The translations under genes and the position numbers were made by a program. Below are positions 10,463 to 21,111 of a DNA stretch of 64,000 nt, one piece after another (positions within the stretch are counted from its first letter, which is position 1; each line of letters opens with the position of its first letter). The notes under the pieces were generated by a model that had not been told where the DNA came from, did no database searches, and saw only the letters and a program-made list of their open reading frames with translations. The stretch is from Streptomyces sp. TG1A-8 (GTDB taxonomy: Bacteria; Actinomycetota; Actinomycetes; Streptomycetales; Streptomycetaceae), in assembly GCF_030499535.1 (NCBI RefSeq), contig NZ_JASTLB010000001.1:2852001-2916000 (forward strand). Direction: 5' to 3'.

Positions 10463-11589
10463 GCGCTCACCTCCCGGCAGGCCCGGTAGAAGTCCTTCCA
10501 GCCGTCGCGCTCGCGGACCACCGTCTCCAGGTACTCCTGCCAGATGACGCGGTCGGCCGCGGGATCGCGGACGACGGCGCCGAGGAGACCGGCGGCGACG
10601 TCGCCGGGACGCAGCACGCCGTCACCGAAGTGGGTGGCGAGGGCGAGGCCGTTGGTGACGACGGAGATCGCCTCGGCGGTGGACAGGGTGCCGCTCGGCG
10701 ACTTCAGCTTCGTGCGGCCGTCGGCGGTGACGCCGTCGCGCAGCTCCCGGAAGACGGTCACCACCCGGCGGATCTCGTCCGTGCCGTCGGGCGCGGCCGG
10801 CAGGTCGAGGGAGCGGCCGATCTGCTCGACGCGGCGGGTGACGATGTCCACCTCGGCGTCGGCGCTCTCCGGCAGCGGCAGCACCACGGTGTTGAAACGG
10901 CGGCGCAGCGCGCTGGAGAGGTCGTTGACACCACGGTCGCGGTCGTTGGCGGTGGCGATGAGGTTGAAGCCGCGGACCGCCTGCACCTCCTGGCCCAGCT
11001 CCGGTATCGGCAGCGTCTTCTCGGACAGGATCGTGATCAGGGTGTCCTGCACGTCGGCCGGGATGCGGGTCAGCTCCTCCACGCGGGCCGTCATGCCCTC
11101 GGCCATGGCCCGCATGACGGGGCTGGGCACGAGGGCGTCGCGGCTGGGGCCGTGGGCGAGCAGCCGCGCGTAGTTCCAGCCGTAGCGGATCGCCTCTTCC
11201 GGTGTGCCGGCCGTGCCCTGCACCAGCAGCGTCGAGTCGCCGCTGACGGCCGCGGCGAGGTGTTCCGACACCCAGGTCTTGGCGGTGCCGGGCACGCCGA
11301 GCAGGAGCAGGGCGCGGTCGGTGGCGAGGGTGGTGACGGCGACCTCGACGATGCGGCGCGGGCCCACGTACTTCGGTGTGATCACCGTGCCGTCGGGCAG
11401 CGTACCGCCGAGGAGGTAGGTGGCGACCGCCCACGGCGACAGCTTCCAGCGGGCCGGGCGCGGGCGGTCGTCCTGGGCGGCCAGCGCGGCGAGTTCGGTC
11501 GCGAAGGCCTGCTCGGCGTGCGGCCGCAGCGCCTGCGCGTCCTTAGTCGGGTGCGGTGCGACGGACGTCGGTTCCACGGACACAGTCAT
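10459..11589 (-). CDS. MoxR-family AAA+ ATPase
   Basis: A 376-residue protein. ATG 11589 is preceded by GGAGGGGG at good spacing. It has Walker A GVPGTAKTW, sensor-1 LIATANDRDRG and an arginine-finger segment SSALRRRFN. A Walker B aspartate is not obvious as a classic hhhhDE and should be checked. MoxR AAA+ proteins act as chaperone-like ATPases with VWA partners; the VWA gene is in the same operon. The promoter is one arm of a divergent pair with the SWIM gene and matches the DNA-damage (RecA-NDp/PafBC) consensus except for CA instead of TA at the start of the -10. The transcript would have a leader of about 37 nt. Confidence 0.92.
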   Translation of the reverse strand: MTVSVEPTSVAPHPTKDAQALRPHAEQAFATELAALAAQDDRPRPARWKLSPWAVATYLLGGTLPDGTVITPKYVGPRRIVEVAVTTLATDRALLLLGVPGTAKTWVSEHLAAAVSGDSTLLVQGTAGTPEEAIRYGWNYARLLAHGPSRDALVPSPVMRAMAEGMTARVEELTRIPADVQDTLITILSEKTLPIPELGQEVQAVRGFNLIATANDRDRGVNDLSSALRRRFNTVVLPLPESADAEVDIVTRRVEQIGRSLDLPAAPDGTDEIRRVVTVFRELRDGVTADGRTKLKSPSGTLSTAEAISVVTNGLALATHFGDGVLRPGDVAAGLLGAVVRDPAADRVIWQEYLETVVRERDGWKDFYRACREVSA

Positions 11590-11632
11590 GGCTGAGGCCC
11601 CCTCCAGCTCGGCCGGTTCGGATCTGCCACCA

Positions 11633-11655
11633 ACGGTGCACCACCCCACTGACAA
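11633..11655 (-). promoter_or_regulatory. RecA-NDp/PafBC-like promoter of the MoxR operon
   Basis: On the minus strand TTGTCAGTG (11647-11655) is followed after exactly 8 nt by CACCGT (11633-11638). The actinobacterial DNA-damage promoter bound by RNA polymerase with PafBC has TTGTCRGTG-N8-TANNNT; only the first -10 base differs. It forms the left arm of the shared inverted repeat (11644-11658). Confidence 0.65.
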
Positions 11656-11691
11656 TCGCCCTGACCTGCGCCGACGCGCTCACAGGGCCGA

Positions 11692-11714
11692 TTGTCAGTG
11701 GGGGGACCTACCGT
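11692..11714 (+). promoter_or_regulatory. RecA-NDp/PafBC-like promoter of the SWIM operon
   Basis: TTGTCAGTG (11692-11700), 8-nt spacer, TACCGT (11709-11714): a full match to TTGTCRGTG-N8-TANNNT. The start codon at 11722 is 7 nt after the -10, so the mRNA should be leaderless or nearly so. The arm 11689-11703 is the reverse complement of 11644-11658 (15 bp perfect). Confidence 0.75.
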
Positions 11715-11721
11715 CGGTGAC

Positions 11722-13083
11722 ATGACTGAGCAGGGGGTGCGCTGGACCGCGGAGCAGGTGCTGGCGCTGGCGCCCGACGCCGCGTCGCGCAAGGCGGGAA
11801 GCAAGCTGGGCGCGGCCGGGCCGTGGTCGGGGGCGGGCAGCGCGCGGGGGGCGGTGTGGGGGCTGTGCAGGGGCAGTGGCAGCAGGCCGTACCAGACGGC
11901 GGTCGACCTCGCGGACGCGGCGGGGCCGGCGTACAGGTGCAGTTGTCCGAGCCGGAAGTTCCCGTGCAAGCACGCGCTCGGACTGCTGCTGCTGTGGGCG
12001 GGCGGCGACGGCGCGGTGCCGGTGGTGGCCGAGCCGCCGGAGTGGGCCGAGCAGTGGATCTCGGGCAGACGCGGGCGCGCCGGGGGCGAGCGGGCGGACG
12101 CCGGCGGGAGTTCCGCGTCCGGTTCCGTCGAACCGGAGGCGGCGCGGCGCCGGGCGGAGCGGCGGGCCGAGCGGGTCACGGCGGGCGCGACGGAGCTGGA
12201 GCAGCGGCTGGCGGACCTGCTGCGCGGCGGTCTGGCCACGGCCGAGCAGGCGGGGTACGGACTGTGGGACGAGACGGCGGCCCGCATGGTCGACGCCCAG
12301 GCGCCCGGACTGGCGGCGCGGGTGCGGGAGCTGGGGGCGATCCCGGCGTCCGGTCCGGGCTGGCCGGCCCGGCTGCTGGAGGAGTGCGCGCTGCTGCACC
12401 TCCTCGACCAGGGCTGGCTGCGCCGCGACCGGCTGCCGGCGGACCTCGCCGCCACGGTCCGCGCCCGGCTCGGCCTGCCCGCCCCGGCGGACGGCCCGCC
12501 GGAGCGCGACCGCTGGCTGGTCCTCGCCCAGTACGACACGGTCGACCCGAAGTTGACGACGCGCCGGATATGGCTGCACGGCGCCGATTCGGGCCGCACC
12601 CGGCTGCTCCTCTCGTACGGCGCGGCGGGCCGGGCCCCGCAGCTGGCGCTGCCGGTCGGCCTGGCGCTGGAGGCGGAGCTGTCGGTCCACCCCGGAGCCG
12701 GGCAGGTGCGGGCCGCGCTGGGCGAGCGGTTCGCCCCGCCCGCGCCCGCCGGGATCCGCCCGCCGGGTGTGAACACGGCCCGGGCGGCGGCCCGCTACGG
12801 CGAGGCGCTGTGCGCCAACCCCTGGCTGGACTCGGTCCCGGTCACGCTGGACCGGGTGGTACCGGGGCCGGGCGGGGAGCCGGGATCGTGGCAGCTGGCC
12901 GACGCGGAGGAGGACTCGGCGCTGCCGCTCACCTCGGCCGCCCGCTCCCACCCCGGCCTGTGGCGCCTAGTCGCGCTCTCGAGCGGACGCCCCGTCAAGG
13001 TCTTCGGCGAGTGCGGCCACCGCGGCTTCACCCCCTTGACGGCCTGGCCGGAGGGTCCGGGCGAGCCGGTGACGCTGTGCTGA
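11722..13083 (+). CDS. SWIM zinc finger domain-containing protein
   Basis: A 453-residue protein with a SWIM zinc finger at about residues 70-90 (YRCSCPSRKFPCKHALGLLL; CxC-x5-CxH). SWIM fingers bind zinc and occur in DNA- or protein-binding proteins. The rest is helical with no further motif I recognise. ATG 11722 directly follows the damage-type promoter, so translation is probably leaderless. DUF5691 follows 40 bp downstream in the same operon, and the MoxR-DUF5682-VWA operon is divergent. The co-regulation suggests a five-protein system. Confidence 0.9.
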   Translation: MTEQGVRWTAEQVLALAPDAASRKAGSKLGAAGPWSGAGSARGAVWGLCRGSGSRPYQTAVDLADAAGPAYRCSCPSRKFPCKHALGLLLLWAGGDGAVPVVAEPPEWAEQWISGRRGRAGGERADAGGSSASGSVEPEAARRRAERRAERVTAGATELEQRLADLLRGGLATAEQAGYGLWDETAARMVDAQAPGLAARVRELGAIPASGPGWPARLLEECALLHLLDQGWLRRDRLPADLAATVRARLGLPAPADGPPERDRWLVLAQYDTVDPKLTTRRIWLHGADSGRTRLLLSYGAAGRAPQLALPVGLALEAELSVHPGAGQVRAALGERFAPPAPAGIRPPGVNTARAAARYGEALCANPWLDSVPVTLDRVVPGPGGEPGSWQLADAEEDSALPLTSAARSHPGLWRLVALSSGRPVKVFGECGHRGFTPLTAWPEGPGEPVTLC

Positions 13084-13123
13084 CCGGTCCGGCCCCTCAG
13101 GGACACGAAGGGAAGGGAACGCC

Positions 13124-14770
13124 GTGAACGGCACCTCGACCACCCGGGACACCGCGGCTGCCGCCACCTCCTGGGAGGACCTCGTCACCACCGCCCTGCT
13201 CGGCACCGACCGGCGGCCCCCGGCGGGGGCCGGGCCCGGCCGCCGGGCCCCGGTGGCGCTGCTGGACGCCGCCGCCGTGGAGGCCGTACGGCGGCGGGCG
13301 GGACTGCGGCCCGCGCCGGCGGCGCGGCGGCCGGAGCCCGCGCCCGAGGATCCGCGCCCGCCGCTGCCCGCGGCCGCGGCGCGCCGGCTCGCGACGCTGC
13401 TGGCCGACCGTCCGGGCGGTGGCGGCGGCCGGCGGGGCAGCGCGCCGGACCTGGTGGAGCTGTTGCCGCAGTGGCTGGCGGCGGCCAACGCGCGCGGGTA
13501 CGCGGCGCCGCCGCAGGCGCTGCCCGCGCTGCTGGACGCCGCCCGGGGCCGTACCGACCTGCGGCCCGCGGCGCTGGCGTTCGCCGGGCCGCGGGCGCTG
13601 TGGCTGGCCCGGCTGAACCCGGACTGGCGGTTCGCCCTGCGCGCCGCGCCCGGCGGCGGAGCGGCGCTCCCGGACACCGGGGACGGCGAGGCCGTGCGGC
13701 GGCTGTGGCAGGAGGGCCTGTTCGCCGAGCGGGTCGCCCTGCTGGCCGCGCTGCGCGCCCGTACACCCGCGCTCGCCCGGGAACTGCTGGCGCGGACGTG
13801 GGCGACGGAGCGGGCCGAGGACCGGCTGATGTTCCTGGACTCGCTGCGTGCGGGCCTGTCCGCCGAGGACGAGCCGTTCCTGGAGCAGGCGCTCGGCGAC
13901 CGCAGCCGCAATGTCCGGGCGACGGCGGCGGAGCTGCTGTCCGCGCTGCCCGGTTCGGCGCTCGCCGCGCGCATGGCGGCCCGGGCCGCCGTGTGCGTGG
14001 CCGTGGACCGCACGGGGGACTCGCCGGTGATCGTGGTGGAGGCCCCGCCCGAGTGCGACCCCGGCATGGAGCGGGACGGCGTGGCGGTCAAACCCCCCGC
14101 GGGCAGGGGGGAGCGGTCGTGGTGGCTGGGTCAGCTGGTGGAGGCCGCGCCGCTCGGGACATGGCCGCAGCGGCTCGGGGGACGGACGCCGGAGCGGATC
14201 GTGGCGCTGCCGGTGGCGGACGGCTGGCAGGGGGAGCTGCACGCCGCCTGGTGCCGGGCGGCGGTGCGGCAGCAGGACGCCGCGTGGGCGAGGGCCCTGC
14301 TGGGCGCGCCGTCGGCACCGGAGGCCGGCGGGCCGGGGGCGGTGTCGCTGGCGGAGCGGGCGAAGCTGCTGGCCGCGCTGGAGGCCGGTGAGCGGGCCGG
14401 GTGGGTGGCCGGGTTCATCGCGACGCACGGCCTGTCGGAAGCGTTCCAGCTGCTCGGGGTGTGCGCGGTGCCCTGGGCCCCGCCGCTGGGCCGGGCGGTC
14501 GTGGACGCGCTCGACATCGCCCGGGACGCGGGCAGCTACCCGTGGAGCTTCAGCGGGGTCATGGGCCTGGCCGAGCGCTGTCTGGACCCGGCCGAGGCGG
14601 TACGGCTGGAGGGCCTGCTGGCGGTGCCCGACGAGCGGGAGGACGCGTCGCCGGGGGCCGGCGGGTACTGGGCGGAGGCGTTCCAGCGGCTGGTCACCAC
14701 CCTGCGGCTGCGGGCGGCGATGGCCGAGGAGCTGGCGCCGTCCGCCTCCGCCGGTCCGTCCGGCGCATGA
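13124..14770 (+). CDS. DUF5691 family protein
   Basis: A 548-residue protein starting at GTG 13124 after a GAAGGGAAGGGAA purine stretch. It begins with TSWEDLVTTALLGTDRRPP, the signature I associate with DUF5691. The body is composed of Leu/Ala-rich helical repeats, similar to HEAT-like scaffolds (e.g. LEQALGDRSRNVRATAAELL). No catalytic motif is seen. It is the second gene of the SWIM operon. By association it should act with the SWIM protein and perhaps the MoxR/VWA complex encoded divergently. Confidence 0.85.
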   Translation: MNGTSTTRDTAAAATSWEDLVTTALLGTDRRPPAGAGPGRRAPVALLDAAAVEAVRRRAGLRPAPAARRPEPAPEDPRPPLPAAAARRLATLLADRPGGGGGRRGSAPDLVELLPQWLAAANARGYAAPPQALPALLDAARGRTDLRPAALAFAGPRALWLARLNPDWRFALRAAPGGGAALPDTGDGEAVRRLWQEGLFAERVALLAALRARTPALARELLARTWATERAEDRLMFLDSLRAGLSAEDEPFLEQALGDRSRNVRATAAELLSALPGSALAARMAARAAVCVAVDRTGDSPVIVVEAPPECDPGMERDGVAVKPPAGRGERSWWLGQLVEAAPLGTWPQRLGGRTPERIVALPVADGWQGELHAAWCRAAVRQQDAAWARALLGAPSAPEAGGPGAVSLAERAKLLAALEAGERAGWVAGFIATHGLSEAFQLLGVCAVPWAPPLGRAVVDALDIARDAGSYPWSFSGVMGLAERCLDPAEAVRLEGLLAVPDEREDASPGAGGYWAEAFQRLVTTLRLRAAMAEELAPSASAGPSGA

Positions 14771-14803
14771 CGGTGTGGCGGGCGCACGGCGGCGTGGCCG
14801 CTC

Positions 14804-14834
14804 GGGGCCGGACCGGAAATCCGGGGCCGGCCCC
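14804..14834. terminator. Bidirectional terminator between DUF5691 gene and icmB
   Basis: A nested hairpin: outer 8-bp stem 14804-14811/14827-14834 and inner CCGG-AAAT-CCGG stem, located in the 99-bp gap between converging genes. Confidence 0.6.
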
Positions 14835-14869
14835 CGGGCGCCCCGGCCGGGCCCGGCCCGGCGTCCCGC

Positions 14870-15292
<423 letters not shown>

Positions 15293-15516
15293 CACTGCCT
15301 CCATCAACCGACTACGGAAGCGACCGCTTCCGTCCGTACCGACAAGTACCGCACATCCGGCGCGTTGCGTCACCCGTCGCGAAGTGAACGAACGTTATCG
15401 CCAGCATCCCGCAAGCGGCGGTTTCACGGTGCGCAGCGAGGGGGAAATCACACGGTGGGACACAAAGGCACACGGGGGGCCGAGCCGCCCTCCCGCGTGC
15501 CGACGGGAGGTCGCCC

Positions 15517-16365
15517 ATGAAGGTCACCGGGGTTCTTCCCTCCCTGCCGCTCTACCGGCGGCTGTGGCCCGGAAGGCTGGCTTCCCTGTCGATGGCCCTG
15601 GTGAAGGCCACCGCACTGGAGGCCGCGATCCTGGCGGGGCACGTGCTGCTGTACCCGACCGGCCTCATCCAGGAGCGCCCCTGCCCCGATCCCCCGGCGC
15701 CGGACGGCACCACCAGACTCCCCGACCGGTCCGGCCCGCCGGTCGTCCTGCTGCACGGCTTCATCGACAACCGCTCGGTCTTCGTCCTGCTGCGCCGCAC
15801 CCTGGCCCGACACGGCCGCCAGCGGATCGAGTCGCTGAACTATTCCCCGCTGACCTGCGACATCCGCACCGCGGCGGAACTGCTGGGCCGGCACGTCGAG
15901 GAGATCTGCGCACGCACCGGCAGCCGCGAGGTCGACATCGTGGGACACAGCCTGGGCGGGCTGATCGCGCGCTACTACGTGCAACGCCTGGGCGGTGACC
16001 TGCGGGTGCGCACCCTCGTCACCCTGGGCACCCCGCACTGCGGAACCCGGGCGGTGCCGCTGGCCAACGCCCATCCGATCGTGCGGCAGATGCGGCCCGG
16101 CTCCGAGGTGATCGAGGAGCTGGCCCGCCCGGCGCCCGGCTGCCGCACCCGGTTCGTCGGTTTCTGGAGCGATCTGGACTCCGTGATGGAGCCGCTGGAG
16201 GCGGCCTGCGTCGAGCACCCCGATCTGGACGCGCACAACATCCGGGTGACCGGCATCGGGCACCTGGCCCTGCCCGTCCACCCCGCCGTGGCCGCCGGGA
16301 TCCGGGAGGCCCTGGACTGCGAGCACACCGGGGACCGGCTCGCCGACGGGCTGACGGTGGCCTGA
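15517..16365 (+). CDS. Alpha/beta hydrolase, triacylglycerol lipase-like
   Basis: A 282-residue protein with a good GGGAGG ribosome-binding site. It has a hydrophobic N-terminal segment (ALVKATALEAAILAGHVLLY) that may be a membrane anchor or signal. The oxyanion-hole region is VVLLHGFIDNRSVF, the nucleophile elbow GHSLGG (Ser near residue 150) and the post-elbow segment LVTLGTPHCGT, all typical of the bacterial lipase/LipA class. A late aspartate (FWSDLDSVMEP) and histidine (GIGHLALP) complete a plausible triad. It probably hydrolyses lipid esters at or outside the membrane. The substrate is not evident. Confidence 0.88.
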   Translation: MKVTGVLPSLPLYRRLWPGRLASLSMALVKATALEAAILAGHVLLYPTGLIQERPCPDPPAPDGTTRLPDRSGPPVVLLHGFIDNRSVFVLLRRTLARHGRQRIESLNYSPLTCDIRTAAELLGRHVEEICARTGSREVDIVGHSLGGLIARYYVQRLGGDLRVRTLVTLGTPHCGTRAVPLANAHPIVRQMRPGSEVIEELARPAPGCRTRFVGFWSDLDSVMEPLEAACVEHPDLDAHNIRVTGIGHLALPVHPAVAAGIREALDCEHTGDRLADGLTVA

Positions 16366-16422
16366 GGGGAGCACCCGGGCGGCGGACCGGGAGCGACCGC
16401 GGGGCCACGGCACGGTCCGCGC

Positions 16423-16445
16423 ACAGGTGACTCACGGTCACCTGT
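16423..16445. terminator. Hairpin after the lipase gene
   Basis: A 9-bp stem with 5-nt loop (16423-16431/16437-16445), 58 nt past the lipase stop. No T-run follows, so it is either a terminator or an operator of the downstream M23 peptidase gene. Confidence 0.4.
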
Positions 16446-16621
16446 TGTCGGGCAATCATCGAACACAAAGCCGAACTCGCGCCCGCCACCCCCCGGAACA
16501 CGGCCGAATGCCCGTTTCAGGCCAACGTGAAACCAGCCGAAGATTGTCGCGCCCGCATACCGCCGGGTACAGTCGCCGCACTGCTCTGGCAGCCCCTGTT
16601 GTCGAGGCGAAAGAGAAGTTG

Positions 16622-18133
16622 GTGAACGATCGTCACCCGTCGGGGACCATGACCACCCCGGCCCCGGCTTCCGACGCCTCCGACGCGCACTACGCGCCGT
16701 ACGGGGCACGGGAAACCCCGCAGGACGACCTCACCACGTACGGCGGCTACGACGCCACCCGTTTCCCGGCCGGTGACACCGGCACCGGGACCTTCGAGAC
16801 CGACCCGCTCTTCGGCGACCTCCCGGGCGGCACGCAGCACACCGGCGCGTACGACACCGGGCAGTGGCGGACCGACACCGACCGGAGCCCGCACCCCGAC
16901 CCGTACGCGGCCCAACACCACACCTCCTACGCCACCGGCGGGTACGACACCACCGCCTGGACGATCCCCGCACAGACCACCGGGAACGACACCACCGGCC
17001 AGTGGGACGCGAACGCCTGGCTCCAGCCCGGCGACGCCGGCGCCGACCCCACCCAGCAGTGGGAGTGGGGCACCCAGACCCTCGACACGGGCGCCTACGA
17101 CGCCACGCAGTGGAACACCGACGGCGCGGCCGTGGCGCACGAACAGCACGCCGAGCCGTTCGACCAGCAGACCACGGCCACGCTCGAGCAGGTCGGGGAC
17201 GAGTCGGCGACGAGCGTCTTCGAGCAGGTGCCGCACGAGGGCGCGCCCTTCGGCCCCTTCGACACCTCCTCCGAAACGCCCGACGGGGAAAGCGGGCCGG
17301 CCGCCACCGGCGAGCTGCCCGTCGTACCGGAGTTGCTCGACGGGCAGGAGGAGGGCGTCCCGGTCCCGGCCGCCCGCGTCGGCTCGCGCGGGGCGGCACG
17401 GTCCCGGCGCCGCACGCCTCCCAAGCGCTCCGCGCTGCTGACCATCGCCGTGCCCTCGGCCTGTGTGATGGGGGTCGCCGGAATCGCCGCCGCCTCCGTC
17501 GGCGCCCTGACCGACGGCGCCCAGGAGACCACCGCCTCCGCGTCGGACGCGCACGCGGTGCAGCCGTCCGTGGCCAACAGCCAGTTGGACACCCAGCTCA
17601 GGACGCTCTCCGCCGGCGCCGACGACTTCGCCGACCGGGCCAGCCGTACGCAGGAACGCATCGACCTCGAGGTGCAGCAGGAGCTGGAGAAGAAGAAGGC
17701 CGCCGCGGAGGCCGCGCTCAAGGAGCGGCTGCGACCGAAGTTCGCGCTGCCGGTCGCGCAGCACGGGCTCAGCGCCTACTTCGGGCAGGCCGGGGTGAAC
17801 TGGATGTCCGTGCACACGGGCATCGACTTCCCGGTCTCCTACGGCACCACGGTCATGGCCGCCACCGACGGCACCGTCACCACGAAGTGGAACAGCGCCT
17901 ACGGCAACATGATGATCGTGACGGCGAAGGACGGCACGCAGACCTGGTACTGCCACCTGTCCAACTACCGGGTACCCTCCGGGACGATCGTCAAGGCCGG
18001 CGAGCCGATCGCCTACTCCGGCAACTCCGGCAACTCCACGGGCCCGCACCTGCACTTCGAGGTGCGCCCGGCGGGCGGATCGGCCATAGACCCGCTGCCC
18101 TGGCTGCGCAGCCACGGCCTGGATCCTTCCTGA
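16622..18133 (+). CDS. M23 family metallopeptidase (membrane-anchored)
   Basis: About 503 residues from GTG 16622. The first ~265 residues are acidic and disordered with repeated Tyr/Asp/Thr/Trp motifs (TGAYDTGQW, GGYDTTAW, TGAYDATQW). A transmembrane helix follows (LTIAVPSACVMGVAGIAAAS, ~272-295), then a coiled-coil (LEVQQELEKKKAAAEAALKE), then a LytM/M23 domain near residues 375-495. The zinc ligands are visible: HTGIDF (HxxxD) and HLHFE (HxH). Such enzymes cleave peptidoglycan cross-bridges. The topology puts the peptidase outside the cell and the long tail in the cytoplasm. ATG 16649 is an alternative start. The coiled coil suggests control of the hydrolase by partners at division or growth sites. 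Confidence 0.9.
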   Translation: MNDRHPSGTMTTPAPASDASDAHYAPYGARETPQDDLTTYGGYDATRFPAGDTGTGTFETDPLFGDLPGGTQHTGAYDTGQWRTDTDRSPHPDPYAAQHHTSYATGGYDTTAWTIPAQTTGNDTTGQWDANAWLQPGDAGADPTQQWEWGTQTLDTGAYDATQWNTDGAAVAHEQHAEPFDQQTTATLEQVGDESATSVFEQVPHEGAPFGPFDTSSETPDGESGPAATGELPVVPELLDGQEEGVPVPAARVGSRGAARSRRRTPPKRSALLTIAVPSACVMGVAGIAAASVGALTDGAQETTASASDAHAVQPSVANSQLDTQLRTLSAGADDFADRASRTQERIDLEVQQELEKKKAAAEAALKERLRPKFALPVAQHGLSAYFGQAGVNWMSVHTGIDFPVSYGTTVMAATDGTVTTKWNSAYGNMMIVTAKDGTQTWYCHLSNYRVPSGTIVKAGEPIAYSGNSGNSTGPHLHFEVRPAGGSAIDPLPWLRSHGLDPS

Positions 18134-18159
18134 GACCCGTCGCGCACCGGGTGGGGTGG

Positions 18160-18184
18160 GGGTCCCGCCCGGACGGCGGGACCC
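18160..18184. terminator. Bidirectional terminator between M23 peptidase gene and pcrA
   Basis: A perfect 10-bp stem (18160-18169/18175-18184) with a 5-nt loop, placed between two converging stop codons. Confidence 0.75.
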
Positions 18185-18192
18185 ACCCGTGC

Positions 18193-20672
<2,480 letters not shown>

Positions 20673-20681
20673 CGCTCTCCG

Positions 20682-20704
20682 AGTCTAGGGCGCCCCGCGG
20701 ACAA
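20682..20704 (-). promoter_or_regulatory. RecA-NDp/PafBC-like promoter of pcrA
   Basis: The minus strand reads TTGTCCGCG (20696-20704), an exact 8-nt spacer, then TAGACT (20682-20687), with pcrA ATG 9 nt further. The -10 and spacing fit the DNA-damage promoter; two of nine bases in the upstream box differ (consensus TTGTCRGTG). A leaderless or almost leaderless transcript is implied. Confidence 0.6.
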
Positions 20705-20825
20705 CCGGTCGCCGCCCCGGGGGCACGACCGGTCCCCCGGGGCGGCGATGACCGCTTCGGCACGCACCGGTCCGCCGCTCACGCTGCGCGGGCGTCCCGT
20801 CGCGGAGGCCCGCCCGCTCACAGGT

Positions 20826-20851
20826 CACGAAAATGTATCGGACATTTCGTG
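20826..20851. promoter_or_regulatory. AT-rich near-palindrome in the promoter region of the NlpC/P60 gene
   Basis: CACGAAAATGT-ATCGG-ACATTTCGTG: arms match except for one extra A. It is A/T-rich against a >70% G+C background and lies about 90 bp upstream of the riboswitch, where the promoter for the riboswitch transcript is expected. An operator or intrinsic hairpin is possible. Confidence 0.4.
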
Positions 20852-20940
20852 CGCCAACCTTCACAGGAGTCACACGAGTTGGCTAAGTTTCCCTCAGGTC
20901 GCACGACCCCTTCCGGCGAACGTCGCCGGGCCGCGCGGCC

Positions 20941-21090
20941 TCCGCCGAGTCCGGTGCGCCCCTGTGCGGCGACCGGAGCCGGGGACCCACCGATCCTGGG
21001 GTGAATCGGCCGACTCCCACCCGGGACGACGCCGTAGGGCAACCCTTCCGAACCACCCGCCCGAACCCGACAGCTAACCCGGTAGGCGGC
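20941..21090 (+). ncRNA. c-di-AMP (ydaO-yuaA) riboswitch
   Basis: The conserved core is visible in order: GAGTCCGG pairing with CCGGAGC, GCCGGGGACCCA, the GGGGTGAATCGG block (20998-21009), CGTAGGGCAACCC, and the 3' signature CAGCTAACCCGGTAGGCGG (21071-21089). P1 can form from CCGCC (20942-20946) with GGCGG (21085-21089). It sits directly before an NlpC/P60 cell-wall hydrolase, the usual Streptomyces context, where ligand binding turns expression off. It ends 22 nt before the start codon. Confidence 0.93.
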
Positions 21091-21111
21091 ACATGGAAGG
21101 AGTCGCCTCCC

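Noticed and set aside
13097..14428. Long minus-strand frames opposite DUF5691
   Set aside because: Arg/Pro/Gly-rich shadow translation; the plus-strand gene has a ribosome-binding site, operon context and family signature.
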